Shown here piece by piece: positions 1 through 5,544 of a stretch of 5,854 nt of DNA (positions are counted from its first letter, which is position 1; every line of letters starts with the position of its first letter). The DNA is from Bryobacteraceae bacterium (GTDB lineage Bacteria; Acidobacteriota; Terriglobia; Bryobacterales; Bryobacteraceae). The stretch lies in NCBI GenBank assembly GCA_025929455.1, contig JAICMB010000235.1, forward strand, positions 1-5,854, given 5' to 3'. Below the pieces are notes generated by a model. That model saw only the letters and a list, made by a program, of their open reading frames with translations, made no database searches and had not been told where the DNA came from. The position numbers and the translations under genes were made by a program.

Positions 1-34
1 CAACATCGTCGAGCCATAGGGCGCAGGCGGCGAT

Positions 35-43
35 TGCTACAAT
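35..43 (+). promoter_or_regulatory. Extended -10 promoter element for tRNA-Val
   Basis: The sequence TGCTACAAT has a TG one base before a good -10 hexamer (TACAAT, 38-43), which is the extended -10 arrangement. It would start transcription near position 50, leaving a leader of about 11 nt before the tRNA at 61. No convincing -35 hexamer is seen 16-18 nt upstream, which fits an extended -10 promoter. Function is inferred from motif and position only. Confidence 0.45.
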
Positions 44-60
44 AGCGATTCGGCTCGCCC

Positions 61-137
61 GGGCGCGTAGCTCAGTTGGTTAGAGCGCCTGCTTCACACG
101 CAGGAGGTCACAGGTTCGAGTCCTGTCGCGCCCACCA
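61..137 (+). tRNA. tRNA-Val (anticodon CAC)
   Basis: This is a complete tRNA cloverleaf. The acceptor arm GGGCGCG (61-67) pairs perfectly with CGCGCCC. The D arm is GCTC/GAGC. The anticodon stem CCTGC/GCAGG encloses the seven-base loop TTCACAC (93-99), so the anticodon is CAC (95-97), which reads the valine codon GUG. The T arm ACAGG/CCTGT carries the TTCGAGT loop. The discriminator A134 is followed by an encoded CCA (135-137). An extended -10 element lies about 20 nt upstream. No second tRNA and no duplicated 3' end is visible, so nothing marks it as a used integration site. No clear intrinsic terminator is seen in the 117 bases that separate it from the convergent gene. Confidence 0.97.
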
Positions 138-254
138 TCCCCAAATCACTGAACTCTGCAGACTCTATGGCCGGCCGCAAAACTTTCTTCGGTAGCCGTG
201 CACGACATTCTAGACTATAGGGACTTTTGTGGGTCGAGAGCGCACGAGCGCAGG

Positions 255-1220
255 TTACTGGTTCGGTCCGGACGGCGCTGTCGAGTTGTTTGCAGAATCA
301 CTCAGTGGTTGTTCGAACCACTGCAGGCCGATCGGGCCGTCCCCCGTGTTCGAGAACACCAACAAGGCTCCGTCCGCACCCATGAGCTTGCGGCCGGGAC
401 TTTTTTCGGCAATCTTCCATTCCGGCTTGTTTCGATCCAGGACCTCCAACTGGCCGGAGCCAAACGCCTGGCGGTAGAGAAGGCCATCGGACGTGAATGC
501 CAGATTCACGTTGGGGTCGCCGCCGTGCTCAAGCCGCAGTCGGCGAATCAGCGTTCCATCCGAGTTCAGTTCAACCCACTCGGTCAGGGAGGAATTTTCG
601 CCGGACCTCGCCAGGAGCCCCACCCTGTCTTTCGCGACCGCAATGCTGAGGCGCTGCCATCTGGAGCCGCCTGGTTCCAGGCCTTTCGGGAATAGAGAAC
701 GCGCCAGATAACGGCCGGCTTCCTTTCGGTCCGGGGTATACTTTCGAACCATCATGTAATCCTGCCGAGTCGCTCGGTCCGGCTTGACAGGGTCTCGCTC
801 CCACCCGAATGACCACAGCGAATGATCTTCCGCATAGCTCAGGTTGCTGGGCATATAGAGACCCGTATTCAAGAAGCCTGTCTGACGGCCGTATCTGTCA
901 AGAAAAACAATTCCGCCGCCGAATCCATCAGCGGTCCGATAGCCAACCGAGACTGCTGCAGAACCGTCGGAATCTATCGCGAGGCCCTGTGCTGACGTAT
1001 TTTCCGCGTTCGGTATTTGGAGTACTGTGACGAACTTGGGATAGCCCGCGGGCGCAAACAATTGAACGTTCGTGTGGTCGAGGAAGAAGATGTACCCGTT
1101 CTGAAAACCCGGGACGGGCATGTTGGCAACGAGCGCTGCCTGAGAGGTGACTTCGCGCACTGGGAGGTCCGCGGCTATCGCAAATAGCGGCCCAAGGGCC
1201 AGGACCACGAGAGTTTTCAA
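255..1220 (-). CDS. Exported protein of unknown function, probably beta-propeller-like
   Basis: The protein has 321 residues and I do not recognise the gene. The start is a TTG at 1220-1218, chosen because a near-perfect Shine-Dalgarno site (AGGAGGT, minus strand) lies about 4 nt upstream and the resulting N-terminus is a classic signal peptide: Lys2, a hydrophobic stretch at residues 4-15, and an AIA-A cleavage site near residues 15-17. It is therefore probably periplasmic or secreted. The mature part has recurring strand-turn units of the type 'G(L/I)A.DSDG', for example near residues 79-92, 190-204, 239-250 and 280-289, often followed by a 'V.LDR.G' turn (105-111). That spacing resembles NHL/WD-like propeller blades, but no catalytic or metal-binding motif is visible. 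The C-terminal tail (about 307-321) is Ser/Asn/Pro-rich. A GATAAT at 1252-1247 (minus) is a possible -10, with a poor -35. The gene converges with the tRNA and diverges from the kinase. Confidence 0.85.
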   Translation of the reverse strand: MKTLVVLALGPLFAIAADLPVREVTSQAALVANMPVPGFQNGYIFFLDHTNVQLFAPAGYPKFVTVLQIPNAENTSAQGLAIDSDGSAAVSVGYRTADGFGGGIVFLDRYGRQTGFLNTGLYMPSNLSYAEDHSLWSFGWERDPVKPDRATRQDYMMVRKYTPDRKEAGRYLARSLFPKGLEPGGSRWQRLSIAVAKDRVGLLARSGENSSLTEWVELNSDGTLIRRLRLEHGGDPNVNLAFTSDGLLYRQAFGSGQLEVLDRNKPEWKIAEKSPGRKLMGADGALLVFSNTGDGPIGLQWFEQPLSDSANNSTAPSGPNQ

Positions 1221-1506
1221 CGGGACCTCCTGTTGCTTCAGACGCCATTATCACGCCAAACGTGCAGGCAGGCCGAATCGCCCGGGATGTTATACAGCTC
1301 AAGAATTGTTCGGAGGTCCCTGCCATTCGGCCTCGGCACCGGCACCACAGCCGAGGCTTACCATCGTTACGGCCGAGCGTGCCGCATCGAGCGCGGGTTT
1401 ATCCGAGCCGAATTGTTGCCGGTATGTGCCACGGCACGCTGCGCCTCGGTGCCGCGTCGAACGCGACTAAGTCGGCTCCAGTCACAACGACTTACTCGAC
1501 GCAGAG

Positions 1507-1845
1507 TTACTCGATGCGCTGGCTGACATTCGGGAGAAAACGACTGTCTTGATTGACGCCGTCGAGGCCCGCGCCCTTCCTGCAAATCGCGCCCACGGCT
1601 AGTTTTTCCGCTGGGAAGAAATCTTTTAAAAAGCTACCGGTTTCGTGCAGAATGCCGCACACCGAACCATAGATATGCGTGAATTGGTGCTTGTGCGCTG
1701 AGATCGCGTATATTTCTTGTGACATCTCACACCTGCAGGCTGAACAGATCACATGGGCAGACGGTTGCGTTTTGCCGCGTGCTGGTAAATATCGATGCGC
1801 CCTTGATCCGTTGAGGTTCCTCCGCGGAACGCGGGTGAAAGGCAC
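1507..1845 (-). pseudogene. Possible degraded CULT-domain (cereblon-like) gene
   Basis: This is the longest open minus-strand frame in the intergenic gap: 112 codons from a GTG at 1845 to TAA at 1509-1507. In order it shows a CSAC zinc-knuckle-like pair (1746-1735), then QEIYAIS, HKHQF (1695-1681), a YG.V turn (1671-1660), FFP (1620-1612), V...CRK (1596-1576), and FLP.VSQRI near the end. Known CULT domains have the same order: C..C, a hydrophobic strand, H.H.F.NP.G..F, WFPG, then C..CG.HLGW and a terminal FFGLI..RL. The order and rough spacing match, but the fourth cysteine, the NP, the conserved tryptophans and about ten residues before FFP are missing. I see no Shine-Dalgarno site at the GTG, and codon use is less GC-rich than in the neighbours. 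I infer a decaying remnant; a chance open frame remains possible. Confidence 0.3.
1816..1830 (+). other. Hairpin in kinase upstream region
   Basis: GTTCC and GGAAC form a perfect 5-bp stem around the loop TCCGC. The hairpin is followed by GCGGGTGAAA. A second hairpin 30 nt downstream is followed by the similar GGTGAAAAAG. It lies about 105 nt before the kinase start and would be in the leader only if transcription starts further upstream. Function unknown. Confidence 0.35.
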
Positions 1846-1852
1846 CAGTCGT

Positions 1853-1875
1853 GGGGCAAACCGCCCCTTCGGCGG
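1853..1875 (+). other. Mutually exclusive hairpins in the kinase leader
   Basis: Two stems compete for the same bases. GGGGC (1853-1857) can pair with GCCCC (1863-1867) around AAACC. Alternatively, CCGCC (1861-1865) can pair with GGCGG (1871-1875) around CCTTC. Such alternative pairing about 60-80 nt before a start codon could be a regulatory switch. The GGGGCAAACC followed by a CC-initiated hairpin recalls the 5' strand of c-di-GMP-I (GEMM) riboswitches, but the matching GACGCAAAGCC segment is not present. A GC-rich region can also form such hairpins by chance. Confidence 0.35.
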
Positions 1876-1921
1876 GGTGAAAAAGTTCGGATCATTTTGC
1901 CTTCGCGTACGTATAAGCAGA

Positions 1922-1927
1922 GAGGGG
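1922..1927 (+). promoter_or_regulatory. Ribosome binding site deciding the kinase start
   Basis: GAGGGG, in the purine run AGAGAGGGG, sits 8 nt before TTG 1936, an ideal distance. The in-frame GTG at 1927 overlaps this site and the in-frame TTG at 1897 has no comparable site upstream, so 1936 is preferred. Confidence 0.5.
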
Positions 1928-1935
1928 TGAACCGG

Positions 1936-3072
1936 TTGGCGAGCGATCGTGGGAGGGTGCGCGCAGTTCTCACAGGCTTCGGTCTGTGGACGGTGTACGG
2001 GCTCTACTCCGCCTCACTGACCCACTCCCGCTTCGCGCTATTCGCGAAGCCGATGAGTTGGCGTTCTGCGCTCATTCTCGAATGCAGCTACGCCTACATC
2101 GCCGCCATCGTCACGCCGGCCGTGGTGTGGTGGGCGCGCGAATTCCGCCTCGAGCGCGGCAAGTTGCTGCGCAACGCGCCATTGCACGGCATCGCATCCT
2201 TCGTTTTCGCCGCCGTCACCAAAATCGCGTGGGACGTTCTGAACACGCAGGACTCGTTTGCGGAACCGCACATCACGGCGCTGGCCATCGCGCGGTCGGT
2301 CGCGCGGTCGCTCGACAACGGCGTGTCCCTGTACTGGCTGATCGTGCTGTTCACGTATGCCATCGATTACAACCGCCGCTATCGCGCCAGCCTCGTGCGG
2401 GCCTCCGAGTTGAGCGCCCAACTGGCGCGTGCGCAATTGCAGGCTCTTCGTATGCAACTCCACCCTCATTTCCTCTTCAACACGCTGCACGCGATCTCGG
2501 AACTGCTGCATGAAAACCCGTCCGCGGCGGAGCGCATGATCGTAGGCCTCAGCCGTCTGCTCCGCGTATCTCTCGACAACTCCGTCGCGCTCGAAATGCC
2601 GCTCGAGCAGGAGTTGGAATTTTCGCGCCTGTATCTCGATATCGAGCAGACGCGGTTCGACAGTCGCTTGCGAATAGAATATTTCATCGCTCCGGACACA
2701 CTCGGCCTGATGGTCCCGAACCTGATTCTGCAGCCGATTATCGAGAACGCGATACGGCACGGGATCGCGCGGCGCGCCGCCGGAGGCCGCTTGCAAATCT
2801 CGTCGGCGATTGTCAACGAATGGCTGCTGTTGACCGTTTCTGACGATGGGCCCGGGCCGGGCGCCGACCTGCGCGAGGGAATCGGACTCACTTCCACCCG
2901 GGCGCGTCTCCAGCAGCTATACGGAGCTCAACAAAGCTTCGAATTTTCTGCCGCACCCGGCGGCGGTGCTTGCGTGGGCATTCGCATACCGCTGCGCAGA
3001 TCTTCCGAGCTCGCGGCCGAACTGCCCGGGCCCCCGCTGGCCGCGGCACAAACCATGGAGGTGGCGCAATGA
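1936..3072 (+). CDS. Membrane sensor histidine kinase, LytS/AlgZ type
   Basis: This 378-residue sensor kinase autophosphorylates on histidine and passes the phosphate to the downstream LytTR regulator. Four probable membrane helices lie near residues 9-29, 45-67, 81-102 and 129-145, with almost no periplasmic domain, so it may sense a signal in or at the membrane. A cytoplasmic linker helix (about 148-172) leads to the His_kinase (PF06580-type) H-box, LHPHFLFNTL, with His178 in PHFLFN as the expected phosphoacceptor. The ATPase domain follows: N-box IIENAIRHG (Asn271), DDGPGPG (303-309) and GIGL (315-318). All catalytic motifs are intact. The tail after the ATPase domain is about 25 residues, Ala/Pro-rich, and its DNA carries the regulator's ribosome binding site. 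The TTG start at 1936 is chosen for its Shine-Dalgarno site; GTG 1927 and TTG 1897 are in-frame alternatives that only lengthen the N-terminus. The signal is unknown. Confidence 0.93.
   Translation: MASDRGRVRAVLTGFGLWTVYGLYSASLTHSRFALFAKPMSWRSALILECSYAYIAAIVTPAVVWWAREFRLERGKLLRNAPLHGIASFVFAAVTKIAWDVLNTQDSFAEPHITALAIARSVARSLDNGVSLYWLIVLFTYAIDYNRRYRASLVRASELSAQLARAQLQALRMQLHPHFLFNTLHAISELLHENPSAAERMIVGLSRLLRVSLDNSVALEMPLEQELEFSRLYLDIEQTRFDSRLRIEYFIAPDTLGLMVPNLILQPIIENAIRHGIARRAAGGRLQISSAIVNEWLLLTVSDDGPGPGADLREGIGLTSTRARLQQLYGAQQSFEFSAAPGGGACVGIRIPLRRSSELAAELPGPPLAAAQTMEVAQ
2288..2311 (+). repeat. 12-bp tandem duplication inside the kinase gene
   Basis: Two adjacent copies of TCGCGCGGTCG(G/C) match at 11 of 12 bases. 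They encode the repeated Ala-Arg-Ser in IARSVARSLD, just before the fourth membrane helix. The length is a multiple of three, so the frame is kept. It looks like a small in-frame slippage duplication, or chance in GC-rich sequence. Confidence 0.6.
3057..3064 (+). promoter_or_regulatory. Ribosome binding site of the response regulator
   Basis: GGAGGTGG lies within the last codons of the kinase gene, with its GGAGGT core 6 nt before the ATG at 3069. This fixes the regulator start at the ATGA overlap and supports translational coupling with the kinase. Confidence 0.8.
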
Positions 3073-3833
3073 CGAAAATTTCCGCACTGATTGTCGACGA
3101 TGAACGCTTGTCCCGTCAGCGTATCCGGCGTATGCTGAGCGCCGACGGCGACGTAGACGTCGTAGGCGAATGCTCGAACGGCCGCGATGCCGTCGAGTTT
3201 CTAAAAACGTCCGCGCCGGACCTCATGTTTTTGGACGTTCAGATGCCGGAGTGCGACGGCTTTGCCGTGCTCGAAGCGAGCGCGCATTCCGTCCCGGCAA
3301 CCATTTTCGTCACCGCTTACGACGAATATGCCTTGCGCGCATTCGACGTGCACGCGGTGGACTACCTGCTCAAACCTTTCGACGACGCCCGGCTCGCCGA
3401 AGCGGTGCGCCGCGCCAAGGATCACCTTGGCAAGCGCAACGCCAGCGCGGAACGGGACCGCCTGCGCCTGCTGCTCGAGGAACTGCAAAAAACGCAGCGC
3501 CGCCGCAAACGCATCGCGGTGCGCGCGGGTGAAAACGTGCTCCTGTTGCGCGTCGATCAGATCGACTGGATCGAGGCCGCCGACAACTACGCTAACCTGC
3601 ACGTCGGTCCCGACAAATACCTGGTGCGCGAAACCATGAATAGCCTGGAGCACTCGCTCGATCCGGCTGCATTCATACGCGTGCACCGCTCCGCCATCGT
3701 GAACATCGACCGCATCAAGGCTCTGCAGCCCTGGTTCCGCGGCGATTACCGTATCGTTCTCAACACCGGCGAGCACATCACGCTCAGCCGCAGCTACCGT
3801 CAAAACCTGCAGAGCAAACTGCTCAACGCCTAG
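3069..3833 (+). CDS. LytTR-family response regulator (LytR/AlgR type)
   Basis: This 254-residue transcription regulator is the likely partner of the kinase just upstream. Residues 4-120 are a receiver domain: acidic pair Asp10/Asp11, phosphoacceptor Asp56 in FLDVQMP, Thr82 in FVTAYD, and Lys102 in LLKPF. All are in the expected positions, so phosphorylation should be intact. A charged linker (about 121-146, rich in Arg, Lys and Glu) leads to a LytTR DNA-binding domain (about 147-254), recognisable by IDWIEAADNYANLHV, the FIRVHRSAIVNI segment and the SRSYRQNL end. LytTR domains insert beta-sheet loops into DNA and bind pairs of short GTT-containing repeats. The ATG start overlaps the kinase stop in ATGA and has a good Shine-Dalgarno site. 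A GC-rich hairpin begins 7 nt after the stop. Target genes cannot be read from the sequence; see the GTT sites before the TPR gene. Confidence 0.95.
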   Translation: MTKISALIVDDERLSRQRIRRMLSADGDVDVVGECSNGRDAVEFLKTSAPDLMFLDVQMPECDGFAVLEASAHSVPATIFVTAYDEYALRAFDVHAVDYLLKPFDDARLAEAVRRAKDHLGKRNASAERDRLRLLLEELQKTQRRRKRIAVRAGENVLLLRVDQIDWIEAADNYANLHVGPDKYLVRETMNSLEHSLDPAAFIRVHRSAIVNIDRIKALQPWFRGDYRIVLNTGEHITLSRSYRQNLQSKLLNA

Positions 3834-3839
3834 CGTTCC

Positions 3840-3857
3840 GCGCGCCGGCGGGCGCGC
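3840..3857 (+). terminator. GC-rich hairpin after the response regulator
   Basis: GCGCGCC and GGCGCGC form a perfect 7-bp all-GC stem around GGCG, starting 7 nt after the regulator's TAG. There is no T-run after it (TCACCCGT follows), so it is not a classical intrinsic terminator. It could pause polymerase, protect the mRNA 3' end, or separate expression of the TPR gene from the two-component pair. Confidence 0.45.
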
Positions 3858-3901
3858 TCACCCGTAAACCTGCGTCGCTATACGTGCGCCTCGCCACGGC
3901 G

Positions 3902-3938
3902 TGCGTTCGGGCGCCACAAATCCGTTGCCGTAAACGCA
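3902..3938 (+). promoter_or_regulatory. Candidate LytTR-binding GTT sites before the TPR gene
   Basis: The published LytTR half-site is approximately [TA][AC][CA]GTTN[AG][TC]. By eye, TGCGTTCGG (3902-3910) matches 7 of 9 and TCCGTTGCC (3921-3929) 8 of 9, in direct orientation and separated by 10 bp. On the opposite strand, TGCGTTTAC (3938-3930) matches 8 of 9. The sites lie 30-66 nt before the TPR start, where a regulator could act. The consensus is loose and such matches arise by chance, so this is inference. Confidence 0.25.
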
Positions 3939-3967
3939 AGGGAGCCATAACTTGGGCCAGGAGCGTT

Positions 3968-5404
3968 ATGCCGTTGTTAGTTGCGTTTTTGGGAGCCATG
4001 GCGCTTTTAACGCCTTCGGAAGCAAACCCCTCCGCCATGATGAGCAGCGCCGTTCGCATGGAGGCGGAAGGCAACTTCACCGCCGCCGAAAAACTCATGC
4101 GCGAGGCGGTCGCAGTGCAACGCAATATGCCCGGCATCGCGCCGGCGGAACGCGCGGCGGCGCTGAACAACCTCGCTTCTCTGCTACAGGAAACCGGCCG
4201 GCTCGACGAAGCCGCCTCGGCTTATCGCGAGGCCGTGTCGGTGGCGGGAAGCGCTGGCGAGGCGGGCACGGTAGAACTGTTCGGCAATTTCGCCGTGCTC
4301 GAGCTTACTCGCGCGCATTACGACGCTGCCGCCGACCTGCTTCAACACGCGCTCGCTATGGTGAAGCGCGTCGAAGCTTCTCCGGGGCTGCTCACGGCGC
4401 GCTTACTCGCCTCCAACGCCCTCCTGGTCAAGCACAGAGGTCAATACGATCGCGCCGAGGAACTCGGCCTGGAAGCGCTTCGGATACAATCGGGCCGCGA
4501 CGACAGGGCTGCGGCAACCACCCTGAATAATCTCGGCGACCTTTACTTCACGCGCGAACGGTTCACCACCGCGGCGGACTACTACGAGCGCTCTCTCGCG
4601 CTATGCAGGCGCGCTCGCGCGGACGGCGGCTACGATTGCGCCCAGCAGTTGAACAACCTTGCTCTGGCGGAAAATAAACTCGGGCGCTTCGACGAGGCCG
4701 TTCGCGACTTTTCCCAAGCCATCGACATCTGGCAAAAGCGGTACGGTCCCAAACACCGGCTGATCGCCGCCGCGCTCAATAACGAAGCGAACGCCTACGC
4801 GGCTCGCAAGGATTACAAAAAGGCACGCGCGCTGCTCGAACGCGCGGCTGCAATCTGGCGTGAAACGCTCGGCGAAGCGCACCCCGATTACGCCTCCGCG
4901 CTCGGCAATCTGGCGTCCGTCGTCATCGCGCAGCACAAGTTCGGCGAGGCCGAGCGGCTGGACAGGCAAGCGCTCGAGATCGATAGCAAAGCACTTCCCG
5001 CGGGTCATCCGAAACTGATTACCGACTACAACAACTTGGCGCTGGCCTGCCTCGCGCGCGGCAAGTACGAGGAGTCGGAGGCGCTGCTGACACGCGGGCT
5101 GGCCATGGCAGACGGGATTCCTGCCGCGAACCGCCCGTCCACGGCTTCGCTCGAGCTGAACTTCGCCGACCTGTTGCGCCGCGAGAAACGCTATCGGGAG
5201 TCCGCCCCGCATTACCAGCGCGCCATCGACATGTATCAATCGGCGCAGCCGCCGCAAGCGGGCCCGCTCCTCGCCGCACTCGACGGCTACACAGTCGTAA
5301 TGAAAGCGGCCGGCGAGTTCGCCGCCGCCGAAAAGGCCGCCGCCCGCGCCACCTACGTCCGCGTGAAGCAGAAGCTCGGCGAACCCATCAGCTCATTTCG
5401 ATAA
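3968..5404 (+). CDS. Exported tetratricopeptide-repeat protein (kinesin light chain-like TPR)
   Basis: This 478-residue protein consists almost wholly of TPR helix pairs and probably acts as a protein-binding scaffold outside the cytoplasm. The ATG at 3968 is chosen because AGGAG (3959-3963) precedes it and the new N-terminus is a hydrophobic signal-like segment ending in TPSEA (residues 1-19). An in-frame GTG at 3884 would add 28 basic residues and lacks a Shine-Dalgarno site. About ten or eleven repeats run from residue 25 to about 470. Each carries an asparagine-rich helix A (NNLA type, for example residues 67-70, 187-190, 229-232 and 355-358) and a YxxAxxxxxxAL-type helix B. From Asn230 the asparagine recurs at 272, 314, 356 and 398, exactly 42 residues apart, which is the TPR_10/TPR_12 (KLC) class. 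'GEAHPDYASALGNLA' is a typical linker and helix. No enzymatic domain is seen. Expression with the two-component pair is possible but a hairpin intervenes. Confidence 0.92.
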   Translation: MPLLVAFLGAMALLTPSEANPSAMMSSAVRMEAEGNFTAAEKLMREAVAVQRNMPGIAPAERAAALNNLASLLQETGRLDEAASAYREAVSVAGSAGEAGTVELFGNFAVLELTRAHYDAAADLLQHALAMVKRVEASPGLLTARLLASNALLVKHRGQYDRAEELGLEALRIQSGRDDRAAATTLNNLGDLYFTRERFTTAADYYERSLALCRRARADGGYDCAQQLNNLALAENKLGRFDEAVRDFSQAIDIWQKRYGPKHRLIAAALNNEANAYAARKDYKKARALLERAAAIWRETLGEAHPDYASALGNLASVVIAQHKFGEAERLDRQALEIDSKALPAGHPKLITDYNNLALACLARGKYEESEALLTRGLAMADGIPAANRPSTASLELNFADLLRREKRYRESAPHYQRAIDMYQSAQPPQAGPLLAALDGYTVVMKAAGEFAAAEKAAARATYVRVKQKLGEPISSFR

Positions 5405-5413
5405 CACCCGTGG

Positions 5414-5451
5414 GGCGGGCGTCCACGCCTGCGGCGGGTATCCACACCCGC
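5414..5451 (+). repeat. Two tandem 19-bp hairpin repeats after the TPR gene
   Basis: Unit 1 (5414-5432) and unit 2 (5433-5451) are adjacent and match at 15 of 19 bases. Each folds into its own hairpin: unit 1 pairs 5415-5421 with 5426-5432 around TCCA, and unit 2 pairs 5434-5439 with 5446-5451 around ATCCAC. The C-G pair 5420/5427 becomes T-A (5439/5446) and the G-T pair 5417/5430 becomes G-C (5436/5449), so pairing is kept. Starting 10 nt after the TPR stop, they may act as a transcript end or a REP-like palindromic element. No T-run follows. Confidence 0.6.
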
Positions 5452-5544
5452 TCGCGCCGCCGTAAACGCATACCGCTTGTTGCGCCCACGCGCCCCGGGG
5501 AACACTCCTGCCGCTTGCGCTAGTTCGCGTAGTACCTTACGGCC

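Larger units (their letters stand above)
1221..1935. other. Long divergent intergenic region
   Basis: These 715 bases separate the exported-protein gene (minus) from the kinase gene (plus). They should carry the promoters of both. No complete intact gene is seen. The left third (about 1260-1500) has open frames on the plus strand only with Arg/Cys-rich, protein-unlike translations. The middle (1507-1845, minus) contains the possible CULT-domain relic. An AT-rich patch lies at 1614-1634. The right part (1816-1927) contains two hairpins and the kinase ribosome binding site. No strong sigma70 -35/-10 pair is visible for the kinase; TATATT at 1709-1714 is the best single -10-like hexamer. Confidence 0.6.

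Noticed and set aside
118..137. tRNA 3' end as an attachment site for an integrated element
   Set aside because: No second copy of the tRNA 3' end and no integrase gene are present in the window.
198..695. A 165-codon plus-strand frame
   Set aside because: It is antisense to the exported-protein gene, which has a signal peptide and a strong ribosome binding site; the plus-strand product has neither.
1147..1552. Overlapping plus-strand frames of about 100 codons left of the relic
   Set aside because: Their translations are rich in Arg, Cys and Ser with no recognisable motif, they lack ribosome binding sites, and one overlaps the start of the exported-protein gene.
1471..1602. A 43-codon plus-strand open frame with a protein-like translation (includes ELLDALADIREKTTVL) ending in TAG
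   Set aside because: It has no start codon after the upstream TAA at 1468, no ribosome binding site, and is antisense to the possible CULT relic. It is best read as a shadow, though it could be the tail of a frameshifted gene.
1718..1731. Perfect inverted repeat TGTGA-CATC-TCACA, resembling a CRP/FNR-family operator
   Set aside because: The spacer is 4 bases, whereas CRP-type TGTGA/TCACA sites use 6. It also lies inside the possible relic frame and is not next to a recognisable promoter, so chance is likely.
1853..1927. A true c-di-GMP-I riboswitch
   Set aside because: Only the GGGCAAACC strand and the first hairpin resemble the family. The GACGCAAAGCC segment and a clear second receptor helix are missing, so it is kept only as an unusual leader.
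2038..2796. A 252-codon minus-strand frame inside the kinase gene, and a similar 200-codon one at 3201-3803 inside the regulator
   Set aside because: Both lie opposite genes with complete, recognisable catalytic motifs. Long antisense frames are expected in GC-rich coding DNA.
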